Source of the DNA: Saxidomus purpurata
Taxonomy: Eukaryota > Mollusca > Bivalvia > Venerida > Veneridae
Direction: 5' to 3'
Assembly (NCBI GenBank): GCA_022818135.1
Contig: JAFMSR010000019.1
Span: 35,027,723-35,091,722, forward strand
Length of the DNA: 64,000 nt
A program made the position numbers and the translations under genes. Positions 25,484-36,453 of this stretch are shown here, piece by piece. Below the pieces are notes generated by a model, which did no database searches, was not told where the DNA came from, and saw nothing but the letters and a program-made list of their open reading frames with translations. Within the stretch, counting starts at the first letter, position 1; each line of letters opens with the position of its first letter.

Positions 25484-25489
25484 AATAAA
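25484..25489 (+). terminator. PSMB4 polyadenylation signal
   Basis: AATAAA about 650 bp after the PSMB4 stop codon, followed by a T-rich stretch. It is the first good signal downstream on the + strand, which implies a long 3' UTR. Confidence 0.55.
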
Positions 25490-25794
25490 GTGCTACACTA
25501 ACTGAATTTTTTGTGGTGCAGTTTCTCTTCCGTATTGTTGTCAAATGTGTTTATATTGGAAAAACTTCAAAACATTCTTCTCAGAAAGCAGGCAGCTTAG
25601 ATTTTTAGTACATAGCATTGTTTAGTGGACATGTAATCATGACCACCGAATTAAAATTGACCACAAAATTTGAAAATCTTTTCCTCACAAATCTATGGAT
25701 CTTTATCACTGGCAGTCTTAAAATTTCATAGGATGATTGAACTGTGTTACTGCCTAGATGACCCCTACTGTTTTGGAGGTCAATCAAATTCATG

Positions 25795-26080
25795 GTCAAA
25801 GTTACCTTCGTTAGCTTTTCATTGACGACACTCAACAGATCACAATTTTCACCCCACTTCCATGAAACTTGCTCAGAAGATTGCCAACAATCTATAGATG
25901 ATCCCGAATGTTTTTTGGGTCAAAGGTCAATGCCACAGAGATCTCATTATCAACAACAGTCTTTTAAACTAAATAGGATGATTGGTCTAACTGAATAGAT
26001 GGTCCCTACTGTTTGTTTGAGTCAAAGGTAAAGGTCACAGTGACCTCTGCTAGCTTTTCCCTGATGACATTCAGAAGAAT
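25795..26080 (+). repeat. Degenerate molluscan dispersed/tandem repeat
   Basis: Two diverged units (GTTAGCTTTTCATTGACGAC and CTAGCTTTTCCCTGATGAC about 230 bp apart) carry gtcaaaggtcaa / aaggtcacagtgacc words. No gene. Confidence 0.5.
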
Positions 26081-26195
26081 CATTTCCTTTTATACCAGAC
26101 AGGTAGGCATACGGTAACCGATTATTACTGCTCAACCATTCATATATTAAGCGGTATGGGGACTAAAAGTTTTGAGCTGTTCCATCCTTCGTCCC

Positions 26196-26810
26196 TCAGC
26201 AATTTCGTTTCCGGTCTGTATCTTCTCCATGCATGGATCGCTTTTGATATTACTACACACAATTATTACCCATACAACAAGCCTGTGTCATTCGCAACAG
26301 CCAGTCACTTACTACCAAGGGCAAGGTCACACTTAAGGCTCAAACAATACTCGATGCAATTTCGTTTCCGTTCTGTATCTTCTACATGCATGGACCGATT
26401 TTGATACAACTCGCATTGTTACCCATACACAAAGGGTGCGTCTTGCACAACATCCAGTCACGTGCTCCCTAGGTCAATGTCGAACTCTGTGTTATATTGC
26501 AGTACATTGTATTTCCTTTCCGCTTTGTACCTGTATAGTTCATTGACCCATTCTTAATGTAAATTCACGGGAACCCATGTGTTGAAAGCGTGTCATGCTG
26601 TCTTTTTGCACAATACTCGGTCACCTTCTCCCTATGTCAATGTCACTCCTAGGGCTCAAATCCTCGCACATAGTGCTATATAGCAATGTCCCCTGTCCTC
26701 TCTGTAGTATGTACATGCATGGACTTTAGTCCTACAATCATCACCTGTACCATAAGAATGTGTCGTAAACAACACTCAGCCACATACTCCAAAGGTCAAG
26801 GTCACACTTG
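26196..26810 (+). repeat. ~157-165-bp tandem repeat, about 4 degenerate units
   Basis: Units start near 26198, 26355, about 26505 and about 26672. Each has CAATTTCGTTTCC / TCTGTATCTTCT / CATGCATGGA-type words and ends with CCAGTCAC...CAAGGTCACACTTA-type words. Increasingly diverged towards the right. Confidence 0.65.
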
Positions 26811-27023
26811 GGTCTTATACTTTGGTTTTATAATTTAATTAGCTGTATATGTATTGCCACATGTACACATATAAAAACAGAACCTTCAACCTACCGCTCC
26901 CAAGGCAGATACCTAAACCACTAGACCAAGAGAGACAGTATTGTAATTTTGTTGGTTATGGTTGGACAATTATTATAAGACAAAGCCTATTTCTAAAACT
27001 TTTTATTAACTACTTCACGTTAT

Positions 27024-28695
27024 TCAGTTTTTATCAACGATTGTGTAGGCACAGCGACACTGGTCACATCCAAGGTTGTCTCTATAGTAACCGGTAGGAC
27101 AGTGAAGGTCACAACTGAACAACGGACAATCTACAAGATATGAACACCAAGAGAAAATAAGACAAGCAATGTGAATATGAACACTAAATATCAATGTCAA
27201 TACTGGTCTATGGGAAATCGTGTCGTACAATAAAAATTATGTAATAAATTTAGTAAGTGCATCAAAATGTATATAAACATGTTATTATCTGACCTATTCC
27301 AGCATGAAGTCTTACTTTTACCCCGCTAAATTGGCCATATTTGATGGTCCTTATACACATATTTTTTAGTGATGAAAATGTGAAAAAGTTAAAGTTTCAA
27401 GTTTCTAATTTATCCGAAATATAATTTGTAGTTTTTTTTGGTATTCATAGTATGTTCTTTTTATTAAAATAGTGGGCCTTTATTGGACCAGGCCTTTCTG
27501 GACCAACACCATTAAGGCAACCTGCTTTAAAAGTTGGTCTGATATATTCAAAACATTCAAGGACTTACGAAGGGGCTGTATATAATCCGTTCTAAGTTTG
27601 CACTCCGTCCCACATCCGTTCGAGGCACAATCATACCCATTCAATCCACAGGCCTTGTTAATCTGGCTCCCGCACAGCATCAGGCAGGACCCTCTTGTAT
27701 CTAGAGCAATGAAAAACAAATTCAACCGCGAGTGTTGTAACGAAAGTATCTTAATGTTCAAAAGACGTAATGTAACGTAACGTAACGTCTGGTACTTGTA
27801 AGTAACGTGATCATTGTTTATCATAAGAACAACAACACGTATTTTCGTACGTTAAAGCACGTTTGCAACTTCGCGTGGCATGATAATTATAACCTATCAT
27901 TTCTCACCAAAAAAATACGTCACAGAACGTGACGCGTTAGATTACGTAACGTATCTACGTCAGTAGTAAACAGGATATTTTCGGAAGTGAGCATGTATAA
28001 ATACGTTACAAAAACAAACAAAGAAAAAGGCGTGTAAGGTTTAAGCGTTTTATAAGTACCTACTTTATGTAGAGTTATGATTTAATGTTCCTGGTACATG
28101 TGTTATGATTTCATGTTCTTTTTTAAGGCAAATTGTAACTTCGGACCGAATAGTTGCATTACAAATAAGAGTATAGGCACACCAAGAAATGATTTAATTG
28201 ATTAGTTGGTTGATTGATTGATCGATTGATTGATTTATTGACTGGCTGACTGACGACCTCTATAGTACGACGTTTCATGCTTACTTTCGGCACGAATGCC
28301 TCTGTTCGTGGAAAAGCACATAGAACCACAACCAGTATTCCTGCATTCATGATCCGGTTGGCATTCGGGCAGTCCCAGGTCCTGATACTGGCCAGTCGCT
28401 GGAACACACTGCACTACGCATGCGCCACGTTTTCCCGGAAGCGCGTTTATTGCTGAAATATTGTTTAAAAAGCAACAATTAAACGCAAGTGAAATCCATT
28501 CGAAATTTATGAATGAACTTGTTTTCTTAATTTTCAAATAATCTTTCAATTCAAAATAAAAATACCTGTCCCCGAATGCATTGTGCTGTGCTTCACGGTA
28601 TCATTATTAACTTGTTATATCATAAGAGTAATTTAATTAACATTACCTTGTGCTAAAGCCAAAACAAGAGACAGAACTTTCACAGGCACGGCCAT
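27024..28695 (-). CDS. Secreted cysteine-rich protein with antistasin-like domain
   Basis: Four exons with matching phases: 28695-28647, 28452-28285, 27700-27569, 27130-27024; 151 aa. Exon 1 is a signal peptide (MAVPVKVLSLVLALAQ). Exons 2 and 3 each encode one related module: R-G-(A/S)-C-x3-C ... C-x4-C-x4-G-C-G-x2-C, somewhat like a reduced WAP core. Exon 4 encodes C-P-L-F-S-C-D-L-H-C-P-T-G-Y then GCDQCRC, an antistasin-type motif. Antistasin-domain proteins are often serine-protease inhibitors; here that role is inference, and the first two modules are not assigned to a named family. Every domain exon is flanked by phase-1 introns on at least one side, which suits module duplication. An AATAAA lies about 17 bp after the stop. 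Confidence 0.75.
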
Positions 28696-28719
28696 TTTTA
28701 GACTTTAGATATATGTTAC

Positions 28720-29160
28720 TCTTATCTTTAACCTCTGTCAAACGACGGAACTAGTACGTGCCGGAACGTGTTGGTTATCACTCGGGCCAAACAAGAAATC
28801 AAAGGACTGAAAGTGCTGGAGGATCGATTGTCTCTGAACAACACAGTCTGCACACATACATGTGTAAATATCAGGACACCCTTGCACGAGTAAAGTTATA
28901 AACTGGAGACTCAACTGTCCACAAAATTAATTTTGACCTTTAACCATTTGTGTAAACTTTACTTTTGAGATAGGGACCCATGTGCTTACATTTTGCATTC
29001 AGTGACTATGTTCAACTACCCTATGAAGTATTAAGCTGTGAATGGTAACTGAGAAATGGATTTTGACAAAAACTGAACTGAAAATTCATAGTTTGAACAA
29101 ATTTTAATGCCATTCAAAAGTTATGGGATATGCCCATAGGGTTGGTTGTATTGTGCCAAT
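28720..29160. other. Upstream region of the antistasin-like gene
   Basis: It should contain that gene's 5' UTR and promoter. I see no distinct box or repeat. Confidence 0.3.
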
Positions 29161-29162
29161 TT

Positions 29163-29405
29163 ATTGATTCGGGTTTAACGTCGCACTCAACAGCTAAGGT
29201 CATATTGCAACGTCCAGCTTTCATGGAGGAGGAAGACCCTGGGTGCCAATTCTGGCATTATTTCAGTCACGAGCGGGCACCTGGGTAGAACCTAGATACC
29301 TCCAAGACATAAAAATGTTCGACCCAAGTAGGGCACGAACCTACAGCGGTGAGGGACAAGTAAACATCAGTCAATGACCTCAACCACTCGGCAACAGATG
29401 CCATT
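29163..29405 (-). repeat. SINE family C (tRNA-like, reverse)
   Basis: The reverse strand has GCCGAGTGGTTGAGGTCATT and about 45 nt later GGTTCGTGCCCTAC (A- and B-box-like), then a body containing GGGTGCCCGCTCGTGACTG-type sequence and CCAGGGTCTTCCTCC. The head resembles a class II tRNA (Ser/Leu-like). Confidence 0.65.
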
Positions 29406-29409
29406 GTTC

Positions 29410-30470
29410 GATGCCAAGCAATTGTCTGAAGTTTCAAGGCTTTAATGATCCGAGAAAGTGAATTTTAAGAAAGCTTAACCAGATTCAAGACGACAGTGCC
29501 GACTGACGTCAAGAAGGTTATGACAATGGCTCTTCTGTTTTTCAAAGAAAAGCTAAAAATTGATAAATCAATCTGTTGTTATAAATTGATTCAGTATATA
29601 CCTATTGTAGAACAAGTACTTGCAGCTTACATTAACTATCCCCGTGAGTGGTTCCAAAATACTGCGAATTGCAATATACCGGGTCTATTGCGCACACCTA
29701 GTCATTACCAGCCTTTCTACCATACTGTTTTAAATTTTCATAACTTGTGTAAAACAACAACTAAATGTTTTAATAGCAGGCTATTATCTTTCATATTTAA
29801 CATATACTAGACTCTAGCAGTATTTCGTAACAAGTAATAATGATGATGATTATGATGATTATGATGATTATTATTTTCCTATATAATGAATGTATGTATG
29901 AATGTACACACCAAAATTTAGTGTAGCAAAAGAATCGTGGTAAAGTTTAGTTTAAACAATATTTATTCTCGAAAATACATAGTATATACACATACATAGT
30001 ACAAAAGTGTAACAATATAACTGGAGTCTGAAAATAAGCCTTCAAAGAAAACTTATATTAATTCATTTTCCTACTTTGGTAAAGTTTGAAAGTTTTAGTT
30101 ACAATTTATATTGAGTTAATATTTGTTCTTTGTAAATGACAGCATAAATGAATTTGATTTTCCCTTTAGATTATTGCATTTCTGTCTATATTTAAAAATC
30201 GTAGTTAAGACATGTAGATCTATGTGATTTCTTACAGTTATTCGTACCCAGGTACGACTCGACTTCGCCGAAATGCGGATATTTACGTACTATTTTCGAA
30301 CCACGCATTTACATAAAATACAACAATTACAACGTGTTTAAAGCATAAAAAATATGTTGTCATATTTCAAAAAGACATCTACAAGTGCCTCTTTAGAGTT
30401 AATTTGCTGATAAGTCTCAGTTTTATACCTTACTCATGAAGGCGTATTTTAGACTAGTTTTTCGGAAAAT
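29410..30470. other. Intergenic; one open frame of unknown meaning
   Basis: A 104-codon open frame at 29496-29810 matches nothing I recognise and has no splice or motif support. A short ATG/ATT microsatellite occurs at about 29838-29875. Otherwise AT-rich. Confidence 0.35.
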
Positions 30471-30475
30471 CTTTA

Positions 30476-30705
30476 GAGACACTAAATGACAACTAGTCAG
30501 GCCGAGCACTTTTGATGATAGAGGCGTTGGCAAGTTACAAAAAAATCGTTGTTTTTTATGTTGAATTCCGAGTTTTGTAATTTAAAATTCAAGAGTACCT
30601 AGTGGTTCGATGACGTATTACGATGTTCCGATAGTTTATGATCACAAACACAACATCGGATATAAGACACATTATTCGGCCTGACTAGGTGTCTTTTAGT
30701 GTCTC
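30476..30705. mobile_element. MITE-like TIR element, 230 bp
   Basis: AGACACTAAATGAC-AACTAGTCAGGCCGAG on the left and the inverse of AGACACTAAAAGACACCTAG + TCAGGCCGAA on the right: about 30-bp TIRs with few mismatches. No ORF. Confidence 0.7.
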
Positions 30706-31317
30706 CGGTCTGACTTAGAAAACTGTTCTGATCAAAACCGCGTAGGAAACTAGTTCTATACAAAACAGATACCTCGTTGAATTTTAGTAATTTTTAATGC
30801 TTTACCTTTATTCATCAATATATCATACTGAAAACAGAATACAAGGTAATGCATTACAATTCTTTTTATTTCATTGAATATATAGCACTTCTTTTCGGTC
30901 GTATTCGACAACAAATTGTGTTAAGAGTTCGACCTTAAGGGTCTGAAATACTCTGTTAACTTTGGATACGATTAAATAAATCCAGTCGATCCAAAAAGTG
31001 TTTGTTTCCGGTTTTGTTGCCAACAAAGATAGTTCGGCCGGTCAGCAGTTTATCTTTTATTTTGCCTTCTTTGCTCTAAAACAGTTGAAATTTGGTCTTT
31101 TGTTCATTTTCTTATAAAACTTAAGTTAGAGGTCGGCAGTAAAATGTTACGGTCGGTCTGGAGACTGGAACCGCGCATATATTTTTGGTCTCAGAAGGTA
31201 TCTCGTATATACGCGTTGAATATTGTTAATAACTAAACTTAAGACATAATTTTAGGTAATTTGGCTTGATGGATAATGCAAGATAGAGAACCTGGTTCAT
31301 CTAAATGCACGGTCATG

Positions 31318-31490
31318 GTATGTAGCACCGGAACAGGACTTCTGGAAGGATGTGGGTTCGAGCCCCACTGGGGTCACGACCGTACCTCCTCATATGACAC
31401 CAGTACTGTTTTTATTTTTCAGGAAACGGACTCGAGTGAGACTCGATAAGCTTAAAGCTTTCTTCGCAATCGAGCTTAAATACATGATAA
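31318..31490 (+). repeat. SINE family A copy
   Basis: GGGTTCGAGCCCCACTGGGG, then ACGACCGTACCTCCTCATAT and the tail GAGACTCGATAAGCTT. It matches 42826-43010 closely and 15010-15205 less closely. A TIR element begins soon after it. Confidence 0.8.
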
Positions 31491-31534
31491 TAATATGATA
31501 ATAATATAGGACCTCTGGAAGATCCGAAAGACCT

Positions 31535-31806
31535 GCAGGCCCCGTGCTTATAAACATTTCTTGAGTACAATCTCATGCTCAGCACGAAATTATGCTCAAG
31601 TAATACGAAGTCAATCCAAGTTATATTTATTAACAAAGTCGGGTTTAAAATAAAGATACATAAGCTCAAGAAGAGACCTTCTGATCATTGTTGTGGAACC
31701 CGACTTTGTAAAACAATATAACTTGAATTTACTTCATTTTACTTGAGCATGATTTTGTGCTGAGCATGAGATTGTGCTCAAGAAACGTTTATAAGCACAG
31801 GGCCTG
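31535..31806. mobile_element. MITE with ~105-bp inverted arms
   Basis: Left end CAGGCCCCGTGCTTATAAAC, right end TTTATAAGCACAGGGCCTG. The arms remain complementary for about 105 bp with small gaps, including a TGAGCATGA / TCATGCTCA word. No ORF. Target duplication is not clear. Confidence 0.75.
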
Positions 31807-31811
31807 TTATG

Positions 31812-31882
31812 TTAGTGAAGGAGCGCGATCCCCGGATTACCAGTCCAGTGCGTTACCACTAGACCATGGATTCGCGCCCTCA
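31812..31882 (-). repeat. tRNA-like sequence (SINE head)
   Basis: The reverse strand has GGTCTAGTGGTAACGCACTGG, then CTGGTAATCCGGGGATCGCG. The A box is good and the T arm is degenerate (no GGTTCGA), so it is a SINE-head or pseudo-tRNA. Confidence 0.55.
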
Positions 31883-31884
31883 GA

Positions 31885-32590
31885 ATTTTGGCTGACATTT
31901 TTTTCTACAAATCAACACTGAGGTAAACAATTAAGTTGGCTGCTTAAAACATCCAAGGGATTCCGCATGGAAAGCATGCATGATCATAACAAGGGAGCCA
32001 GGATGGTCATGTTAGCTCACGTAAGAACAAAAACTAGTATATATTCAAACCATTTTTGGAACTCGCATGCAGATTATTTTTCGATTTGATCAGTGTTGAT
32101 GCGAATGGATCAGTGAGAAAAATGGATGCTGAAAGAATTAATTTCTTCTTTTATGAAATAAAGATCTAAGTTGAACATATTGTAGCTGGACCATTAACCT
32201 TCAGCTAAACGTACAGACGGACGAACGGAAGGATAGAGAGTTGGTCACAATAGCATGGGTGTTATTCCGAGGGTTCCGACTCTGGGCTTAGGCCATTTAG
32301 CAAAAAGACAAAGTTTCCACCTTTTATTTGTACAGCTGTTTTAATCAATTTTTTTATTTAACATTTCTAGCTCCGGTGACTTTATTTCAAATACATGTAA
32401 AAGTATAGAAGTCTTATATTCCCATATTGCCACTATAACAGCATCATACATGGGAAATAATACCAATCCTATATATAGATGGGGTTTGTTTCTTATATCA
32501 ATTTTATAAGGGTCTAACCGGCAGCAGAGGCGCTGGTCAGTAAAACTGTCACAAAAGCGGACCCCGGCACATCTTCCAACATACCTAAAG
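31885..32590. other. Intergenic, no recognised feature
   Basis: No gene or clear repeat. A GGACGAACGGAAGGATAGA word near 32219 is typical of degenerate molluscan interspersed repeats. Confidence 0.35.
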
Positions 32591-32754
<164 letters not shown>

Positions 32755-33002
32755 ACATTTTGTAGTCGAAATAGATGGTAGAAGTTTTACCTGGCATATA
32801 TTATGTGTCAGTATTTACTAAATTATTTTGATTGTTTCGTTTTACAGGTATTTTATTTACGTTCAAAAACTCGTAGTTGCAGCAACATATCGAAAACTAG
32901 AGTTATTCAAATCGAAGCTTTGATGATTGACTATGTGCATAAAAATACTCGCCACTATTCTGGGTGATGTCCTCAGGCGTATAACCCAAAATGTTTTTCG
33001 AA

Positions 33003-33215
33003 GGGATACTCAGGTTTTCAAAGCGATATACATATTTTCAGTCACAAACAGTTTTCAAAGCGACATATAGGTTTTCAAAGCGACATACACGTTTTCAAAG
33101 CGACATACACGTTTTCAAAGCGACATGATGTAGGCTTTCGAGGCAACATGAAGGTTTTCACATCAACATGTACTATTTCAAAGCGACTACAGGTTTTCAA
33201 AGTGACATATTAGAA
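33003..33215 (+). repeat. ~23-bp minisatellite, about 9 units
   Basis: The units read TTTTCAAAGCGACATACACG with substitutions and are tightly spaced at first, then spread out to the right. Confidence 0.85.
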
Positions 33216-33334
33216 GCTAAAACAATCTGTAAAAAGGTCAAGATAATTACACATTTGCTTCCGGTGCGAGTGACTCATCAGCTTATGAATGCCAAATCAA
33301 ATACATGGACAAAGTAGATACATCAACAAAATAC

Positions 33335-33670
33335 TTAATAGTTACATGAGAAAATAGCTACAGAGATAAATAGCTACATGGACAAAGTAGCTTGTAGTCT
33401 CTAGCTACTTTGGAAAACTGCTTACATTGGTAAAATAGCTACATGGGTAAAATAGCACAAGGGCAAAATAGCTACACGGGCAATATAACTACATGGGCAA
33501 ACTAGCCATATGGGACAAAACATTGGTAATATAGCCACACGGGCAAATAGCTACATGGACAAACAAGCTACATGGATAAAACAGCTACATGTACATGAGT
33601 AAGAAAACTACGTGGACAAAATAACTGCATGGAAAAATAGCTTCATGGACAAAATAGCAACACGGACATA
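33335..33670 (+). repeat. ~16-20-bp degenerate minisatellite
   Basis: The word ATAGCTACATGGGCAAA repeats about 17 times with many substitutions and variable spacing. Confidence 0.8.
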
Positions 33671-34174
33671 TCTGAATAGAATTACTCCGTTCAACTTTCT
33701 TTGTGCTTGAACATCTTATACTCAGTTGCAAACGAAAGTGTGCACGTTTTTATTTTATATATCTCTATTTTGACAAAACATATCGGTTTCAAATTTCGAA
33801 CACTACCTTTATACACCATTTGCTATCAATGTAAATGGAATTGAGCATAAATTTGCTCTAAATTTTGGTACCAAACATTTAAATATTTGACGTCGCGCAT
33901 GCTAACCCGGCACAACGTAAAATACACGACCTGTCGGAAAGTATCAGCTTACATAGTGCGATTTTAAAACATAAATGCATAAAGTTATATATGAATCTGT
34001 TCATAATAAACGCCTGATTCCTGTGGTAAAATGTTTTGGTTCAAATTATATACAAGATGTGATATAGCATGCAAAAACCAACGAAATACCTGAAAAAAAC
34101 GTTGCGTAAGATGTAACATGAAAATCTATTTTTCCTTATATTTGTAAAATGATAATCAGAAAAACAAAAATAAT

Positions 34175-34405
34175 ATCAAACAGGGAATGCCACATACCAA
34201 AAACGCAGCCTCCCCAAAACGAGCCCCATAGCACCCAGAAGTGCACACCACCAACACACACACACACACACACACACAACACACACGCACACACATACAT
34301 ACACTACCAACACACACCAGCATACAAAGCAAACACACGAGGACAAAACGAACAATTAAAGGAACACAGTGTGAACCACTTGTACTTTTGACCGGGAAAA
34401 TACCA
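34175..34405 (+). repeat. Microsatellite-bearing dispersed repeat
   Basis: ATCAAACAGGGAATGCCACA ... GTGCACACCA, then a (CA)n tract at 34252-34300, and a tail GGACAAAACGAACAATTAAA. The left part matches 1470-1553. The layout fits the microsatellite-carrying mobile repeats described in bivalves. Confidence 0.7.
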
Positions 34406-34494
34406 TATGACGTCCAGGAATGACATGAAATGACGTCCGGACCGGATATTATTATTTTTCGAAAAGGCTGTTCAGTAATGCTTATTTAAGTAAT

Positions 34495-34605
34495 AGTTAA
34501 AGGCTAAATAGAGAAATTTATACAATATAGAAACCCAAAGGAGGGAGCGCTAGCGACCGACTGGGTTTCTATGTTGGATAAATTTCTCTATTTTAGCCTC
34601 TAACT
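34495..34605. repeat. Hairpin, two ~43-bp arms
   Basis: AGTTAAAGGCTAAATAGAG ... TAGAAACCCA pairs with TGGGTTTCTATG ... TTAGCCTCTAACT. The 24-base loop contains GAGCGCTAGCGACCGAC. Confidence 0.85.
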
Positions 34606-34606
34606 G

Positions 34607-35220
34607 ACTTAGTGTTTGCCCTACATTTAGACTTTATTTACATTGTACAACTGTTTATTATTATAACATGTCTCTCTTATTGGTGTTGACAGCCTGCTTA
34701 AAATATATGGTTCATATCTGGCAGTATACACTGTGTGATGTAAAGTGTTTTGTTGTGTAAAACTGAAAATCCCCCAGCATTGCAGCAATCAATTTCTAAA
34801 CTTAAAGCAAGACTTTTATCTCATTTAATGAAATATAACTTTTACACAACAGTAATCTCTATATTGTAACCTTTTGACTGTTTTTGTAACTCTCTGTGTC
34901 AAAAAGGTTATCATTGAAAAAGATGCAAAAAATAGATATTAATATAATATTTGCAATCTTGTTTCAGAAGAAGATTTGATTAATTTTATGGTTCCAACAG
35001 AATTTTTTTTGTTGAATGGCATTTGCCCTTTATAATACTTGTTTTCATTCGGTCTAAGTGTCAGTATTAATAAGTGGGCTATATGCACATGCGCAAACAG
35101 GTCTATAGAGTCTCGCTCTATCAAGATAGAGTGATACATAGAACAACCTGTCTGAGGTTTATGGCAAATAGACAGGGAACATTTTAAATTTTGGACAGAA
35201 ATGTAGGGCAAACACTAAGT
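34607..35220. mobile_element. TIR element, 614 bp
   Basis: ACTTAGTGTTTGCCCTACAT at the left is exactly inverted at the right end, a perfect TIR of about 22 bp. It directly abuts the 34495-34605 hairpin. No coding capacity is recognised. Confidence 0.75.
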
Positions 35221-36250
35221 ATTCATCGACATTGCGTAAGATCTTTAAAATAACGTTCAGAAAACATAAACACGGAGATGGTATATACCTTAATATATTT
35301 AAATTTAATTTCAAACGGTATGAAATTTAAAATCTGTAATAGTATTTTTGTCTTCTAAGCGTAAACTTAAATTTGTAGAATTTGCCTGTACACTTGTTAT
35401 TTTATCACTGAAATTGCGTTTGGAGAAAAAATAAAAATGTGCGCCTGAAATCGTAATGATAATTTTCATAGTCTTTAAAATGTACGACATATGTAAGATA
35501 TCGACTAATGAATGAAATGGCATGATAGTATTTATTTGAAATTTAAGCATTCTAAATTTGAAGCAAATCGCATTACAACTGGTATTCAAATTCGAGGATT
35601 ATCGTTGTGGAGAAAAATGTCCCGCCTGCTCATTTTGACGCTTATAACGTCAACCGTAATATTCGATTTTATATGTTGATTCTTGGTATCGGAAACTCTT
35701 TTGATAAAAGTCAGGGTACAAGAAAAACACAGAGAACAGCGGTCAGCTAGTAAAAAGAGGCTCTACAAGACCAGGTGAAAAAATTAAAAGCATCCGTTCC
35801 CGCACTTTTTAAGAAAGATGATGAGTAAACAACTATTGATTTTACAGTTTCAATTTGACGTTGAAAATCGCAATTTTGACGTTACGTCTTTGTGTCCGGT
35901 TAGCATGCGCGACGTCAAAAGATTCTGTTAAGATAATACATAAAATAAACAAAAACCTAAGTGCACACTTTCTTTTGCAACAGAGTATATTTTCTTGCAT
36001 GCCAGATGGGGATATCTGCAGTTTTTACCAGTGATAGAAAATCTCATCTTACACCCCTATGTAAGACGACTCGCGTGAATTACTTATGACGTAACGTTAT
36101 TAACAATGTGACATCACTTTCCCAAACACAGCATCTGAATAACGTTTGTTTTTATATTAAAATGCATCATTTCGATAAGTCTGTATATAAACATCTATTT
36201 TAAAGTGCAAGACGGTATGCAAGAAAAAGTTTCTACCATGAAATATTTGG
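35221..36250. other. Intergenic 3' of the EGF-repeat receptor gene
   Basis: No exon or RNA was recognised. AT-rich. Confidence 0.35.
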
Positions 36251-36356
36251 TTCAGATGGAAATATCCGTCACTTCGGGTAACTGTTTCGCGGGAACTCGG
36301 CAGAGCCTCGTTCCCGCCAAAACAGTTACTCTCAGTGACGGATATTTCCATCTGAA
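36251..36356. repeat. Large hairpin, 106 bp, core CTCGGCAGAGCCTCG
   Basis: TTCAGATGGAAATATCCGTC pairs with GACGGATATTTCCATCTGAA; inner arms GGTAACTGTTT/AAACAGTTAC and CGGGAAC/GTTCCCG. The central CTCGGCAGAGCCTCG is the reverse complement of the core at 21318-21333. Confidence 0.85.
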
Positions 36357-36453
36357 TCGCGTGCTCATGTAAGAAACTAATAATCCCCCTCTAATACATG
36401 TAGAACTTAAACAATATCCATCTTCTGTAGCCCGGTCGTTTAAGTGTCACGTG

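Noticed and set aside
29496..29810. 104-codon ORF
   Set aside because: No motif, splice or codon evidence beyond being open.
31812..31882. tRNA gene
   Set aside because: A box is good but the T arm lacks GGTTCGA.
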